A DNA stretch of 9,721 nt from Bacteroidota bacterium. Its GTDB lineage: Bacteria > Bacteroidota > Ignavibacteria > Ignavibacteriales > Ignavibacteriaceae. The stretch covers positions 1 to 9,721 of the forward strand of contig JAUZPC010000080.1 of NCBI GenBank assembly GCA_030706105.1, in the 5' to 3' direction. Made by a program: the position numbers and the translations under genes. Each line of letters starts with the position of its first letter. Position 1 is the first letter of the stretch. Of this stretch, positions 1 through 6,033 are shown piece by piece. Under the pieces are notes generated by a model. The model searched no databases and was not told the DNA's origin. It saw nothing but the letters and a program-made list of their open reading frames with translations.

Positions 1-518
1 CGATATGGGAAAGAGAGGCTTTATACAGAAAATTAAAGCTCCCCAAGGATGTTATACTACCACTCAGCTATTCCAAGTATGCAGATTTGTTTGAACAGCT
101 TGTTAATGATCTGAAAATTGAACCTGTATTAGCTTCTGTTGCTCTTATTCAGTTCCCTAAGAGGTTAAAAAAAGAAGGTCTGGATATTTCACTGTTGAAT
201 AATGAAGTAATCATTGAAATATTTAAACTTTATAAACAAAAGAAAATTGGCAAATCAGGCGTGTTAATTCAGTTGAGAAATTATTTAGAAAAAAATGGCG
301 GTTTAACTTTTAATAACTTCCCTGATAGCCCTGAACTAAGTGAGATTGATAATCTGATATGTCAGGAAACAGAATTTTTTGAATCTATAAAAATTAAAAT
401 CCCCGAAAACATAAAAAAGCTTGTTATGTGTGAAGTAATGGATAAGCTGCAAGGCAGAATGGAAGGAAAAATAATTGAGGAAAGAATTGAAAGCCTAAGA
501 AAGGAAGCAGTAAAATGA
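1..518 (+). CDS. gatE: Glutamyl-tRNA(Gln) amidotransferase subunit E, C-terminal part (5' truncated)
   Basis: The reading frame is open from base 3 with no start before it, so the gene begins outside the window; 171 C-terminal residues are visible. They form a helical tail like the GatB/YqeY-type tail of GatE: an opening stretch with YRKLKLPKDVILPLSYSKYA, then helices with LNNEVIIEIFKLYKQKKIGK and a lysine/glutamate-rich end with VMDKLQGRMEGKI. In the family this tail grips tRNA(Gln), while the kinase/transamidase core (not visible here) phosphorylates Glu-tRNA(Gln) and transfers ammonia delivered by GatD. The stop overlaps the gatD start as ATGA (515-518), indicating translational coupling. 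The tail alone could also belong to GatB, but the overlap with a clear gatD decides for GatE. The visible part shows no frameshift or internal stop. Confidence 0.85.
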   Translation, partial: IWEREALYRKLKLPKDVILPLSYSKYADLFEQLVNDLKIEPVLASVALIQFPKRLKKEGLDISLLNNEVIIEIFKLYKQKKIGKSGVLIQLRNYLEKNGGLTFNNFPDSPELSEIDNLICQETEFFESIKIKIPENIKKLVMCEVMDKLQGRMEGKIIEERIESLRKEAVK

Positions 519-1897
519 GTGATACATATAAAGGCTATAAGGGCGAAGCTCTGGATACATTAAAGAATTTTGACGCACCTGTTTGGAGTGATGTTGAAAT
601 TGTTGCAGACAACGGGAATTATAAGGGTATAATTCTTCCGCGAAGTGAAAATGCGGACTCTTTACACGTTGTAATAAAATTAAAATCAGGTTATAATATC
701 GGCGTTGCCGCTTCTTCAATTAAAGCTATAAATACTTTCGGACATAAAGAAGCACATTATAAGATTCCGGAAAAAGAATTTCCTTATGACCCCAAGAAAC
801 CTAACGTTAAGCTGTTAGGAACAGGAGGAACAATTGCAAGCCGGCTGGATTACCGTACCGGGGCAGTAATACCGGCATTTTCTCCGGGAGAGCTCTACGG
901 ATCAGTACCTGAGTTGGCAGACATCTGCAACCTTGATACTGAGAAATTGTACGGAGTATTTAGCGAAAATATGGCTCCGGAGCAATGGATAGGCACAGCA
1001 GAAGCAATCGGACGCGAGATTAAAAAAGGTGTTCAGGGAATAGTTATTGGGCATGGAACTGATACGATGCATCATACTGCTGCCATATTATCATTTATGG
1101 TCCAGAATTCACCTGTACCTATTGTTATGGTAGGCTCTCAGAGGTCCAGCGACCGGCCTTCATCAGATGCGGCATTGAACTTAATGCACAGTGTTAAAAC
1201 CGCTGCCGAAAGCGATATTGCCGAGACTATGGTCTGTATGTTTGGTCCTACTTCAGATGCTTACGGTTTGCTGCACAGAGGCACAAGAGTAAGAAAGATG
1301 CACTCAAGCTACCGCTCTACTTTCAGGACTATCGGAGACATCCCAATTGCTAAAGTAAGCAGAACTGAAATTACTCCTTTGCGTCAGGATTACAAGCGCA
1401 GACGCAGTGATACAGACGTAATAATAAATACTGCCTTTGATGAACGCGTAAGCATTGTTTATTATTATCCTAATATGAAAGCAGACATTATAGACAGCTT
1501 AATAGATAACGGGTATAAAGGTATTGTTATTGCAGGAACAGGCCTAGGACATGTAAACAAACCACTTTACCCTGCTCTTAAACGTGCACGAGAAAAAGGC
1601 GTTGCCGTTTATATGACCGTACAGACTCTATGGGGTTATGTACAGATGTATGTTTATGATACAGGACGTGACATGATGGATCTTGGTGTTGTGCCAATGG
1701 CTAACATGCTCCCTGAAGTTGCTTATGTAAAACTTGGCTGGGCTTTAGGACAGACTCACGACCTTGAGGAAGTTAGGAAAATTATGTATACTCCAATTGC
1801 AGGCGAAATAACGGAAAGAGAACCAAGTAACGGTTATTTGATTTTCCAGGGCGGCCTGCCTGAGGTTGAGGAATTCATTTCCAAATATAGGAAATAA
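515..1897 (+). CDS. gatD: Glutamyl-tRNA(Gln) amidotransferase subunit D (archaeal-type, asparaginase-like)
   Basis: GatD is the glutaminase of the GatDE complex: it hydrolyses an amide donor and passes ammonia to GatE, which makes Gln-tRNA(Gln) from mischarged Glu-tRNA(Gln) in the cytoplasm. The 460 residues fit the family. Residues about 20-72 are the small N-terminal beta domain of GatD (GIILPRSENADS, LKSGYNIGV). From about residue 97 the L-asparaginase fold begins with LLGTGGTIAS, followed by IGHGTDTMHHTAA, VGSQRSSDRPSSDAALNLM and HRGTRVRKMHSS. By analogy with asparaginase, T103, T162, D163 and K241 are the catalytic residues, and all are present. The RSSDRPSSDAA and RGTRVRKMHSS signatures, together with the N-terminal domain, favour GatD over plain AnsA/AnsB. 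AAGGAAG (501-507) lies 7 bp before the ATG and supports this start. GatDE is best known from archaea, so its place among bacterial envelope genes suggests horizontal transfer, perhaps old, since base composition resembles the neighbours. Confidence 0.93.
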   Translation: MSDTYKGYKGEALDTLKNFDAPVWSDVEIVADNGNYKGIILPRSENADSLHVVIKLKSGYNIGVAASSIKAINTFGHKEAHYKIPEKEFPYDPKKPNVKLLGTGGTIASRLDYRTGAVIPAFSPGELYGSVPELADICNLDTEKLYGVFSENMAPEQWIGTAEAIGREIKKGVQGIVIGHGTDTMHHTAAILSFMVQNSPVPIVMVGSQRSSDRPSSDAALNLMHSVKTAAESDIAETMVCMFGPTSDAYGLLHRGTRVRKMHSSYRSTFRTIGDIPIAKVSRTEITPLRQDYKRRRSDTDVIINTAFDERVSIVYYYPNMKADIIDSLIDNGYKGIVIAGTGLGHVNKPLYPALKRAREKGVAVYMTVQTLWGYVQMYVYDTGRDMMDLGVVPMANMLPEVAYVKLGWALGQTHDLEEVRKIMYTPIAGEITEREPSNGYLIFQGGLPEVEEFISKYRK

Positions 1898-1924
1898 ACA
1901 ACTATTTTTCTCCAAGGAAAGAGG

Positions 1925-2376
1925 ATTGGACACAGAGTTTACCAGAGGATGCCCGGAGTTACACAGAGATTTCTCAGGGGTTCTCTCGTTCTCCTCTGGG
2001 GTTCTCAGGGTAAAATCTTTTAGGGGGATTGGACACAGAGTTTACCAGAGGATGCACGGAGTTACACAGAGATTTTTCCGGGGCTCTCTTGATCTTCTCT
2101 GGGGTTCTCGGGGTAAAATCTTTTAGGAGAATTGGACACAGAGTTTACCAGAGGATGCCCGGAGTTTCACAGAGATTTCTCAGGGGTTCTCTTGTCCTTC
2201 TCAGGGGTTCTCAGGGCAAAATCTTTTAGGAGGATTGGGACACAGAGTTTACCAGAGGATGCCAAGAGTTTCAATGAGATTTCTCCGGGGTTCTCTTGTT
2301 CTTCTCTGGGGTTCTCAGGGCAAAATCTTTTAGGTGGATTGGACACAGAGGACGCCCGGAGTTACACAGAGATTTC
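1925..2376. repeat. Tandem array of 103/104-bp units (4 full copies plus a shortened fifth)
   Basis: Units begin with ATTGGACACAGAG at 1925, 2028, 2131, 2234 (with one extra G, making this unit 104 bp) and 2338. Each full unit runs: ACACAGAGTTTACCAGAGGA, a CGGAGTTACACAGAGATTT block, two GGGGTTCTC-type blocks 21 bp apart, then AAAATCTTTTAGG. The fifth copy lacks TTTACCAGAG and stops after ACACAGAGATTTCT, just before the stop codon of the GxxExxY gene. The array fills almost all of the 483-bp gap after gatD. A hand count gives about 50% G+C for unit 1, well above the flanks. The period is not a multiple of three, so apparent reading frames rotate from unit to unit and are not genes. There are no unique spacers, so it is not a CRISPR array. 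Units contain CCAGAGGA and a matching TCCTCTGG (exact in unit 1), so a folded transcript is possible. Function unknown. Confidence 0.95.
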
Positions 2377-2380
2377 TTTT

Positions 2381-2776
2381 TTATGGAATGGGATTAAATA
2401 GCGATTTATTTATATGTCTCTTTATTCCGTCTTTTAGAACAGACACATTAAAATTTATAAGCAGACCGACTTTCTTTTCAGCAAGTTTTAGATAAGTAAG
2501 AATTTGAGCAGAATGTACCGGTAATAATACCTCAACAGATTTTAATTCTATTACCACTTCATTTTCAACAACAACATCCATTCTATAGCCATAATCGATA
2601 TGTATGCCTTTATATACAACTGGCAATTGTTTCTGACGCTCAATAAAGAGTCCCTTGTTTTCCAATTCAAAACACAGACACTCTTCATAAGCAGATTCTA
2701 ATAAACCGGGTCCAAGTATTTTATGGACATCTATTGCGCAACCAATTATTAGGTTAGTAATTTCATTTATATCCAT
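2381..2776 (-). CDS. GxxExxY family protein (PD-(D/E)XK nuclease-like fold)
   Basis: This 131-residue protein matches the GxxExxY family (PDDEXK_3 type). The naming motif is at residues 24-30 (GLLESAY, inside HKILGPGLLESAYEECL). The nuclease-like core follows: E27 in the first helix, D67 in YRMDVVV, and E77-x-K79 in VVIELKSV, then a helix with Q91 in QILTYL. The putative metal-binding residues are therefore intact and the length is normal, so the gene looks functional rather than decayed. The biochemical role of the family is not established; a DNA- or RNA-cleaving activity is inferred from the fold only. The stop codon lies 4 bp from the last repeat unit, and the gene reads against the array and gatD. 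No good ribosome site precedes the ATG; just upstream is GTTACAGAGTTT (2781-2792 on +), which resembles the repeat. The gene may be read through from the DUF4922 gene or have its own weak promoter. Confidence 0.88.
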   Translation of the reverse strand: MDINEITNLIIGCAIDVHKILGPGLLESAYEECLCFELENKGLFIERQKQLPVVYKGIHIDYGYRMDVVVENEVVIELKSVEVLLPVHSAQILTYLKLAEKKVGLLINFNVSVLKDGIKRHINKSLFNPIP

Positions 2777-2815
2777 TTTAGTTACAGAGTTTGTTGGGTT
2801 GCTAAGTTAAACATT

Positions 2816-2853
2816 GAGAGTATAAGTTTTAAAGCTTATACTCTCTTTTTTTT
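2816..2853 (+). terminator. Rho-independent terminator for + strand transcripts
   Basis: There is a perfect 11-bp stem, GAGAGTATAAG (2816-2826) with CTTATACTCTC (2835-2845), an 8-nt loop, and eight T's (2846-2853) directly after the stem on the + strand. The T-tract touches the stop codon of the DUF4922 gene on the other strand. On the minus strand the hairpin is followed by AATGTTTAAC, a poor U-tract, so it would end minus transcripts less well. The only + strand genes visible are gatE and gatD, whose end is more than 900 bp upstream beyond the repeat array and the GxxExxY gene. Confidence 0.75.
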
Positions 2854-3835
2854 ATAACTCATTCATAATTTTAGCACAAATACTGATAAATTTTTCATTA
2901 TTCATCATCACTTCTGCAAATATCTGGCGCAAGATTTCTTTATCTATTTTATTAAAATCTTTTTCCAAAGGAGTTATGCAAACACCTCCGACATCCACAG
3001 ATGCAGGACTAAGTAAAATATTATTATCACCTTCAGCAAAATAATGGGATGGTCTGTGCTTTTCCCTTGGGAACACAATCACTCTCCATCCGTTCTCATC
3101 AGAGTAATTAACCAGAATGTTCATCATAGTTTCAATATCAGAAGGGTTAACAATACTGATTATATCAAATACTTTTAATAACTTTTTGGTTAATTTGAAC
3201 TCATCTTTGCTTTCAAGAGAAATAAATTTTCTAAGTCCGTCATTTACGGAAAAGATTTCGATATTTTCAGATGAAATTAAATTGTTACCGTGTTCAGATT
3301 TTAAGTTTTCATACTCATTATCAATCGGCATAAAGTCTTTATTACCAGCCTGAAAATGAAGATGATCAGGCGCAGAGGCTCCGCACTTTGGGCCGTTGTA
3401 GAATACGGTATAATACAGACCTAAATCTTTAGCCAAAGAAAGCAAACTATTTATGCTGCCCACTATTCTTTGAGGTGTATGCTGCAATTTAGGAATAGTG
3501 AAATGCTCTTTAAAAATAGGAAAAGGGTTGCTTAGAATTACAAAATCATTTTTATAATAAATACCTTTTTGCTCATCGGGTAAATTTTGCGGACATAAAA
3601 AGCACTTACGTTCCTTAATAGAAGCCGGATCCACTTTTGCAGAGCTGCTTGTCAAGCGTCCATTATTAAACTGAACTTTTATAGTAAATCCGTCAAACTC
3701 AAAAGTCTTTACCTTTACAGAGTCCAATAAACTATAACCCTCAGCAAGCTGCGGCCAGGTTAATTTTTGTTCATTTAACAATTTTTTAGTTTCTACAGCA
3801 ATATTATCCGAAACAGAATAAAAACTATTTTCCAT
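2852..3835 (-). CDS. DUF4922 protein, GalT/HIT-like nucleotidyltransferase or phosphorylase
   Basis: The protein has 327 residues from the chosen ATG (3833-3835). An in-frame ATG at 3851-3853 would add six residues but lacks a ribosome site; the chosen ATG has GGAGAGAAGCAGG upstream. Either start overlaps the end of the glycosyltransferase gene (11 or 29 bp), so the two are co-translated. Key features, numbered from the chosen start: CFLC (C78, C81), NPFPIFKEHFTIP with a His in the EHF, FYNGPKCGAS, and HLHFQAG (H158, H160, Q162). This matches the CxxC, His and HxHxQ pattern of GalT-type members of the HIT superfamily, where cysteines and histidines bind zinc and the second His of HxH is the nucleophile. 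FPREKHRPSHYF and SVDVGGVCITPLEKDFN near the C-terminus are typical of DUF4922 proteins. The C-terminal blocks and HLHFQA also recall plant VTC2/animal GDPGP1 GDP-hexose phosphorylases. The substrate is unknown; a nucleotide sugar is a reasonable inference from the neighbour. Confidence 0.82.
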   Translation of the reverse strand: MENSFYSVSDNIAVETKKLLNEQKLTWPQLAEGYSLLDSVKVKTFEFDGFTIKVQFNNGRLTSSSAKVDPASIKERKCFLCPQNLPDEQKGIYYKNDFVILSNPFPIFKEHFTIPKLQHTPQRIVGSINSLLSLAKDLGLYYTVFYNGPKCGASAPDHLHFQAGNKDFMPIDNEYENLKSEHGNNLISSENIEIFSVNDGLRKFISLESKDEFKLTKKLLKVFDIISIVNPSDIETMMNILVNYSDENGWRVIVFPREKHRPSHYFAEGDNNILLSPASVDVGGVCITPLEKDFNKIDKEILRQIFAEVMMNNEKFISICAKIMNEL

Positions 3836-5303
3836 TAACCTGCTTCTCTCCATTTAAAGAAATACGTGCATAAATTTCCATAGTTCTGATTCTATCTTTA
3901 TAGACATTGTTATAATTCTGCTTTTCAATTGATAAAGCGGAATCGGTATTACCCTCCCAGCGTCTACAAACATAAACAGGCTCATATAATCTGCCGATTT
4001 GATAAGCTCTGGATATTTCCAGTCCGACAGCATAATCTTCGCCGTAGCTTACATTAGGTATTTTTATTTCTCTTAACAGCGGAGTATAAAACGCGCGAGG
4101 AGCTCCCAAACCGTTTATACGTAAAGCATTATTACGTCCGTTTTCCGGAGTCCATTCTTTATGATCTATAATTCCAGGGGGAATATCATTCAATTGGAAG
4201 TCAGTTAGTTTATAAGTACCGACTACCATAGCACATTTTTCTTTTCTAAACACATCTATTATTTTCTGCAATGAATTTTCATCCAAATAAATATCATCGC
4301 TATCTAACTGAGAAGCAAATTTACCGCATTTAGGGTGATGCACGGCTTCATTCCAGCATCCGCCAATTCCAAGATCTTTTCTCTTAGGAATTATATGGAT
4401 TAATCTTTTATCCTTCTTAGCACGTTCTTTTAATAGCTCTGTTGTGCCGTCAGTTGAATAATTATCTACAACTATAAGGTTAAATTTGAAATCTGCTTTT
4501 TGAGATAAAATTGAGTCAACAGCATCTCCGATAGTTTTAGCTCTGTTCTTTACAGGAATAATTACTGATGCTTCAAACTCAAAACTGCCTTTTTCCAATT
4601 TAATGGATTTAAATTTAGGCTTTAGATAAGCGCCAACATTCTTTAAGTGCTTTGTTGCAGCTTTTTCCATTTCGATTTGGAGATCCCTGTTTTTGGGATT
4701 TACATAATCAAATAATTTTTCTCCTGATTTACGTACATCAGTTTCAATAGTAGAATATAAGAATTCAAGAATTCTTATGAAATTATTCTTTTCACTTACT
4801 GCTAATCTAAGGGCATACAAGCCGGCAAATTTATAGGCCGAATCTATTTTCTTTAATGCCTTAGCTAATTTACCAGCACCAAATAACAGGATTGGCCCAA
4901 AGTTAAAATCGTCTCTTACACTTCCGAACTGGTAGTCAGTAACAGGGTGAGCAGTTCTCTCTGTGCCTTTAATTTCGTAATAATCAGAATAGACAATACC
5001 TGCTTCAGTATTCTTGGCAACATTAAGCAGTCTTTCCAATCCGAATTGACCAAATTCAATAAGAGTATCGTTAGTTAGCAACAGTGCAAATTCATCTTTT
5101 GCTTTTTCAGCAATAATCTGCATAGTCTTAGAGCCAAAAGGGGTTTCAGTTTTGATAATCTGTGCCCCATCAATTTTGGGCGCGTCAGATTGAGTTAAAA
5201 GAAATATTTTTTTAACAAGACCGGTATCTAAAAGATTATCCACGGTCTTTTTTGTAAAACTATTTCCGCCATAAGGCAGAAAAGCTACAATTTGCTTTGA
5301 CAT
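3825..5303 (-). CDS. Two-domain family 2-type glycosyltransferase
   Basis: This is a 492-residue cytoplasmic protein with no signal peptide or membrane segment. Residues about 241-460 are a canonical GT2/GT-A domain: ASVIIPVKNRAKTIGDAVDS, IVVDNYSTDGTTELL, the DSDD metal/nucleotide motif at 334-337, GED at 421-423 (likely catalytic acidic pair) and CRRWEGN at 446-452. Residues 1-235 look like a second, degenerate GT-A domain (FLPYGGNSFTKKTVDNLL, LLLTNDT, AGIVYSDYYE), in which NDT stands where an acidic DxD would be expected; it ends with YVNPKNRDLQIEMEKAATKH, a conserved-looking linker. The enzyme should transfer a sugar from a nucleotide donor to an unidentified acceptor. The start is supported by GAGGA 5 bp upstream and a promoter at 5356-5384. 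The gene leads an operon with the overlapping DUF4922 gene, a pairing I also associate with Bacteroides-type genomes. Confidence 0.85.
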   Translation of the reverse strand: MSKQIVAFLPYGGNSFTKKTVDNLLDTGLVKKIFLLTQSDAPKIDGAQIIKTETPFGSKTMQIIAEKAKDEFALLLTNDTLIEFGQFGLERLLNVAKNTEAGIVYSDYYEIKGTERTAHPVTDYQFGSVRDDFNFGPILLFGAGKLAKALKKIDSAYKFAGLYALRLAVSEKNNFIRILEFLYSTIETDVRKSGEKLFDYVNPKNRDLQIEMEKAATKHLKNVGAYLKPKFKSIKLEKGSFEFEASVIIPVKNRAKTIGDAVDSILSQKADFKFNLIVVDNYSTDGTTELLKERAKKDKRLIHIIPKRKDLGIGGCWNEAVHHPKCGKFASQLDSDDIYLDENSLQKIIDVFRKEKCAMVVGTYKLTDFQLNDIPPGIIDHKEWTPENGRNNALRINGLGAPRAFYTPLLREIKIPNVSYGEDYAVGLEISRAYQIGRLYEPVYVCRRWEGNTDSALSIEKQNYNNVYKDRIRTMEIYARISLNGEKQVNGK

Positions 5304-5355
5304 TTTGTCCTCGAATTTTATAAAATTTATGGTACAAAATTAAGGATTAAAGGTG

Positions 5356-5384
5356 AGTATAAAAAGAGAATTAGCAGTTTACAA
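5356..5384 (-). promoter_or_regulatory. Sigma70-like promoter of the glycosyltransferase/DUF4922 operon
   Basis: Reading the minus strand, TTGTAA (5384-5379) is followed after exactly 17 bp by TATACT (5361-5356), which match the -35 and -10 consensus at 4/6 and 5/6 positions. Transcription would begin near 5349, giving a leader of about 45 nt before the ATG at 5303. The promoter lies just downstream of the terminator of the preceding lipoprotein gene, as expected for an independent unit. In AT-rich DNA such matches arise by chance, so this is a prediction. Confidence 0.4.
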
Positions 5385-5395
5385 ATAAAATAAAT

Positions 5396-5436
5396 AAAAA
5401 AAAGCTCTGCCTCACAATACGAGGCCAGAGCTTTTT
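5396..5436 (-). terminator. Terminator of the lipoprotein gene (possibly bidirectional)
   Basis: GCTCTG (5404-5409) pairs with CAGAGC (5426-5431) and CCTC (5410-5413) with GAGG (5421-5424), leaving one bulged base and a 7-nt loop. A-tracts and T-tracts flank the stem: on the minus strand eight U's follow it (A's at 5396-5403 on +), and on the + strand five T's follow. It lies 22 bp past the lipoprotein stop codon. Confidence 0.8.
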
Positions 5437-5458
5437 AGTCAAAAATATCTAATATTTT

Positions 5459-5878
5459 TTACTTTATGGACAATTTTTGTTCAGCAAGTAATTTATCGCC
5501 GCCTTCATTGGTAACCATAAAAGAATAATCTCCTGAAGGTAAGTTTTTTATTGCTGTCTGTACATTTAACAAACATACACAATCCGGTCTTGACGAATTT
5601 GTATTCATAACTTTTATTTTTACTACTTTATCCTGTTTGTCAATTTTGAAAGCTAATTTTGCATCACAATATGTCCTTACATCCATATTGGCAAGAATAA
5701 CTCCACTTTGATTATTTAAAGTGAAATTATTTACCGTTTCTCCGTAAAATTTATTCTGGGCATCAAGTTTCAACTGCTCTTTGCATGGTTCTTGGTTTAT
5801 CATTGAAATTTCAGCCACTTTTGATGAACAAGCTGTAAACAAAAGTCCAAAAGTAAATAGTACAATTATATAGCGCAT
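5459..5878 (-). CDS. Small lipoprotein of unknown function
   Basis: The 139-residue protein has a short signal peptide (MRYIIVLFTFGLLFTAC) with a lipobox-like LFTA before C17, so the mature form would be a lipid-anchored protein of about 123 residues in the periplasm or outer membrane. The mature part is rich in predicted beta-strands and has further cysteines at DVRTYCDAKL and RPDCVCLL, followed by LPSGDYSFMV, a pattern typical of a small immunoglobulin-like beta-sandwich. I do not recognise the family. GGAG (5885-5888 on +) lies 6 bp before the ATG. The upstream gap is very AT-rich and contains a TATAAT (5904-5899, minus) but no matching -35 box. Terminators on both sides (5396-5436 and 5980-6018) make it a single-gene unit. 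Confidence 0.7.
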   Translation of the reverse strand: MRYIIVLFTFGLLFTACSSKVAEISMINQEPCKEQLKLDAQNKFYGETVNNFTLNNQSGVILANMDVRTYCDAKLAFKIDKQDKVVKIKVMNTNSSRPDCVCLLNVQTAIKNLPSGDYSFMVTNEGGDKLLAEQKLSIK

Positions 5879-5979
5879 TTGATCTCCATTATTTGATAAT
5901 TATAATATATAAAAATATATAATTTTTAAGTAATTGCAAAACAATCAGCTAACAGAATATAATATATAATTTAAAATGA

Positions 5980-6018
5980 ATAAGCCGGTTAACTAAATGA
6001 CATAATTAACCGGCTTAT
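5980..6018 (-). terminator. Terminator after the DUF5683-like gene
   Basis: A perfect 13-bp inverted repeat, ATAAGCCGGTTAA (5980-5992) with TTAACCGGCTTAT (6006-6018), encloses a 13-nt loop and lies 15 bp past the stop codon of the gene at 6034. On the minus strand it is followed by ATTTTAAATTATATATTA rather than an unbroken U-run, so it should end the peptidase/DUF5683 operon with moderate strength. Confidence 0.7.
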
Positions 6019-6033
6019 ATATAATTGCAGTAG

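Noticed and set aside
495..719. Minus-strand frame over the gatE/gatD junction
   Set aside because: Antisense to two well-supported overlapping genes; composition is not protein-like.
515..1897. Plain L-asparaginase (AnsA/AnsB)
   Set aside because: The N-terminal GatD domain, RSSDRPSSDAA and RGTRVRKMHSS motifs and the overlapping GatE-like tail gene favour GatD.
1925..2376. CRISPR array
   Set aside because: Units are contiguous and about 103 bp with no short repeat/unique spacer alternation, and no cas genes are present.
1866..2401. Three overlapping + strand open frames with repeated RGS...GKIF endings
   Set aside because: They are the same 103-bp repeat read in successive frames; the period is not a multiple of three and no ribosome site or family resemblance supports translation.
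3117..3353. + strand frame opposite the DUF4922 gene
   Set aside because: Shadow of the conserved minus-strand gene.
5889..5940. Full promoter for the lipoprotein gene
   Set aside because: A TATAAT is present but no -35 match at a suitable distance; the stretch is almost pure A/T, so matches are not informative.
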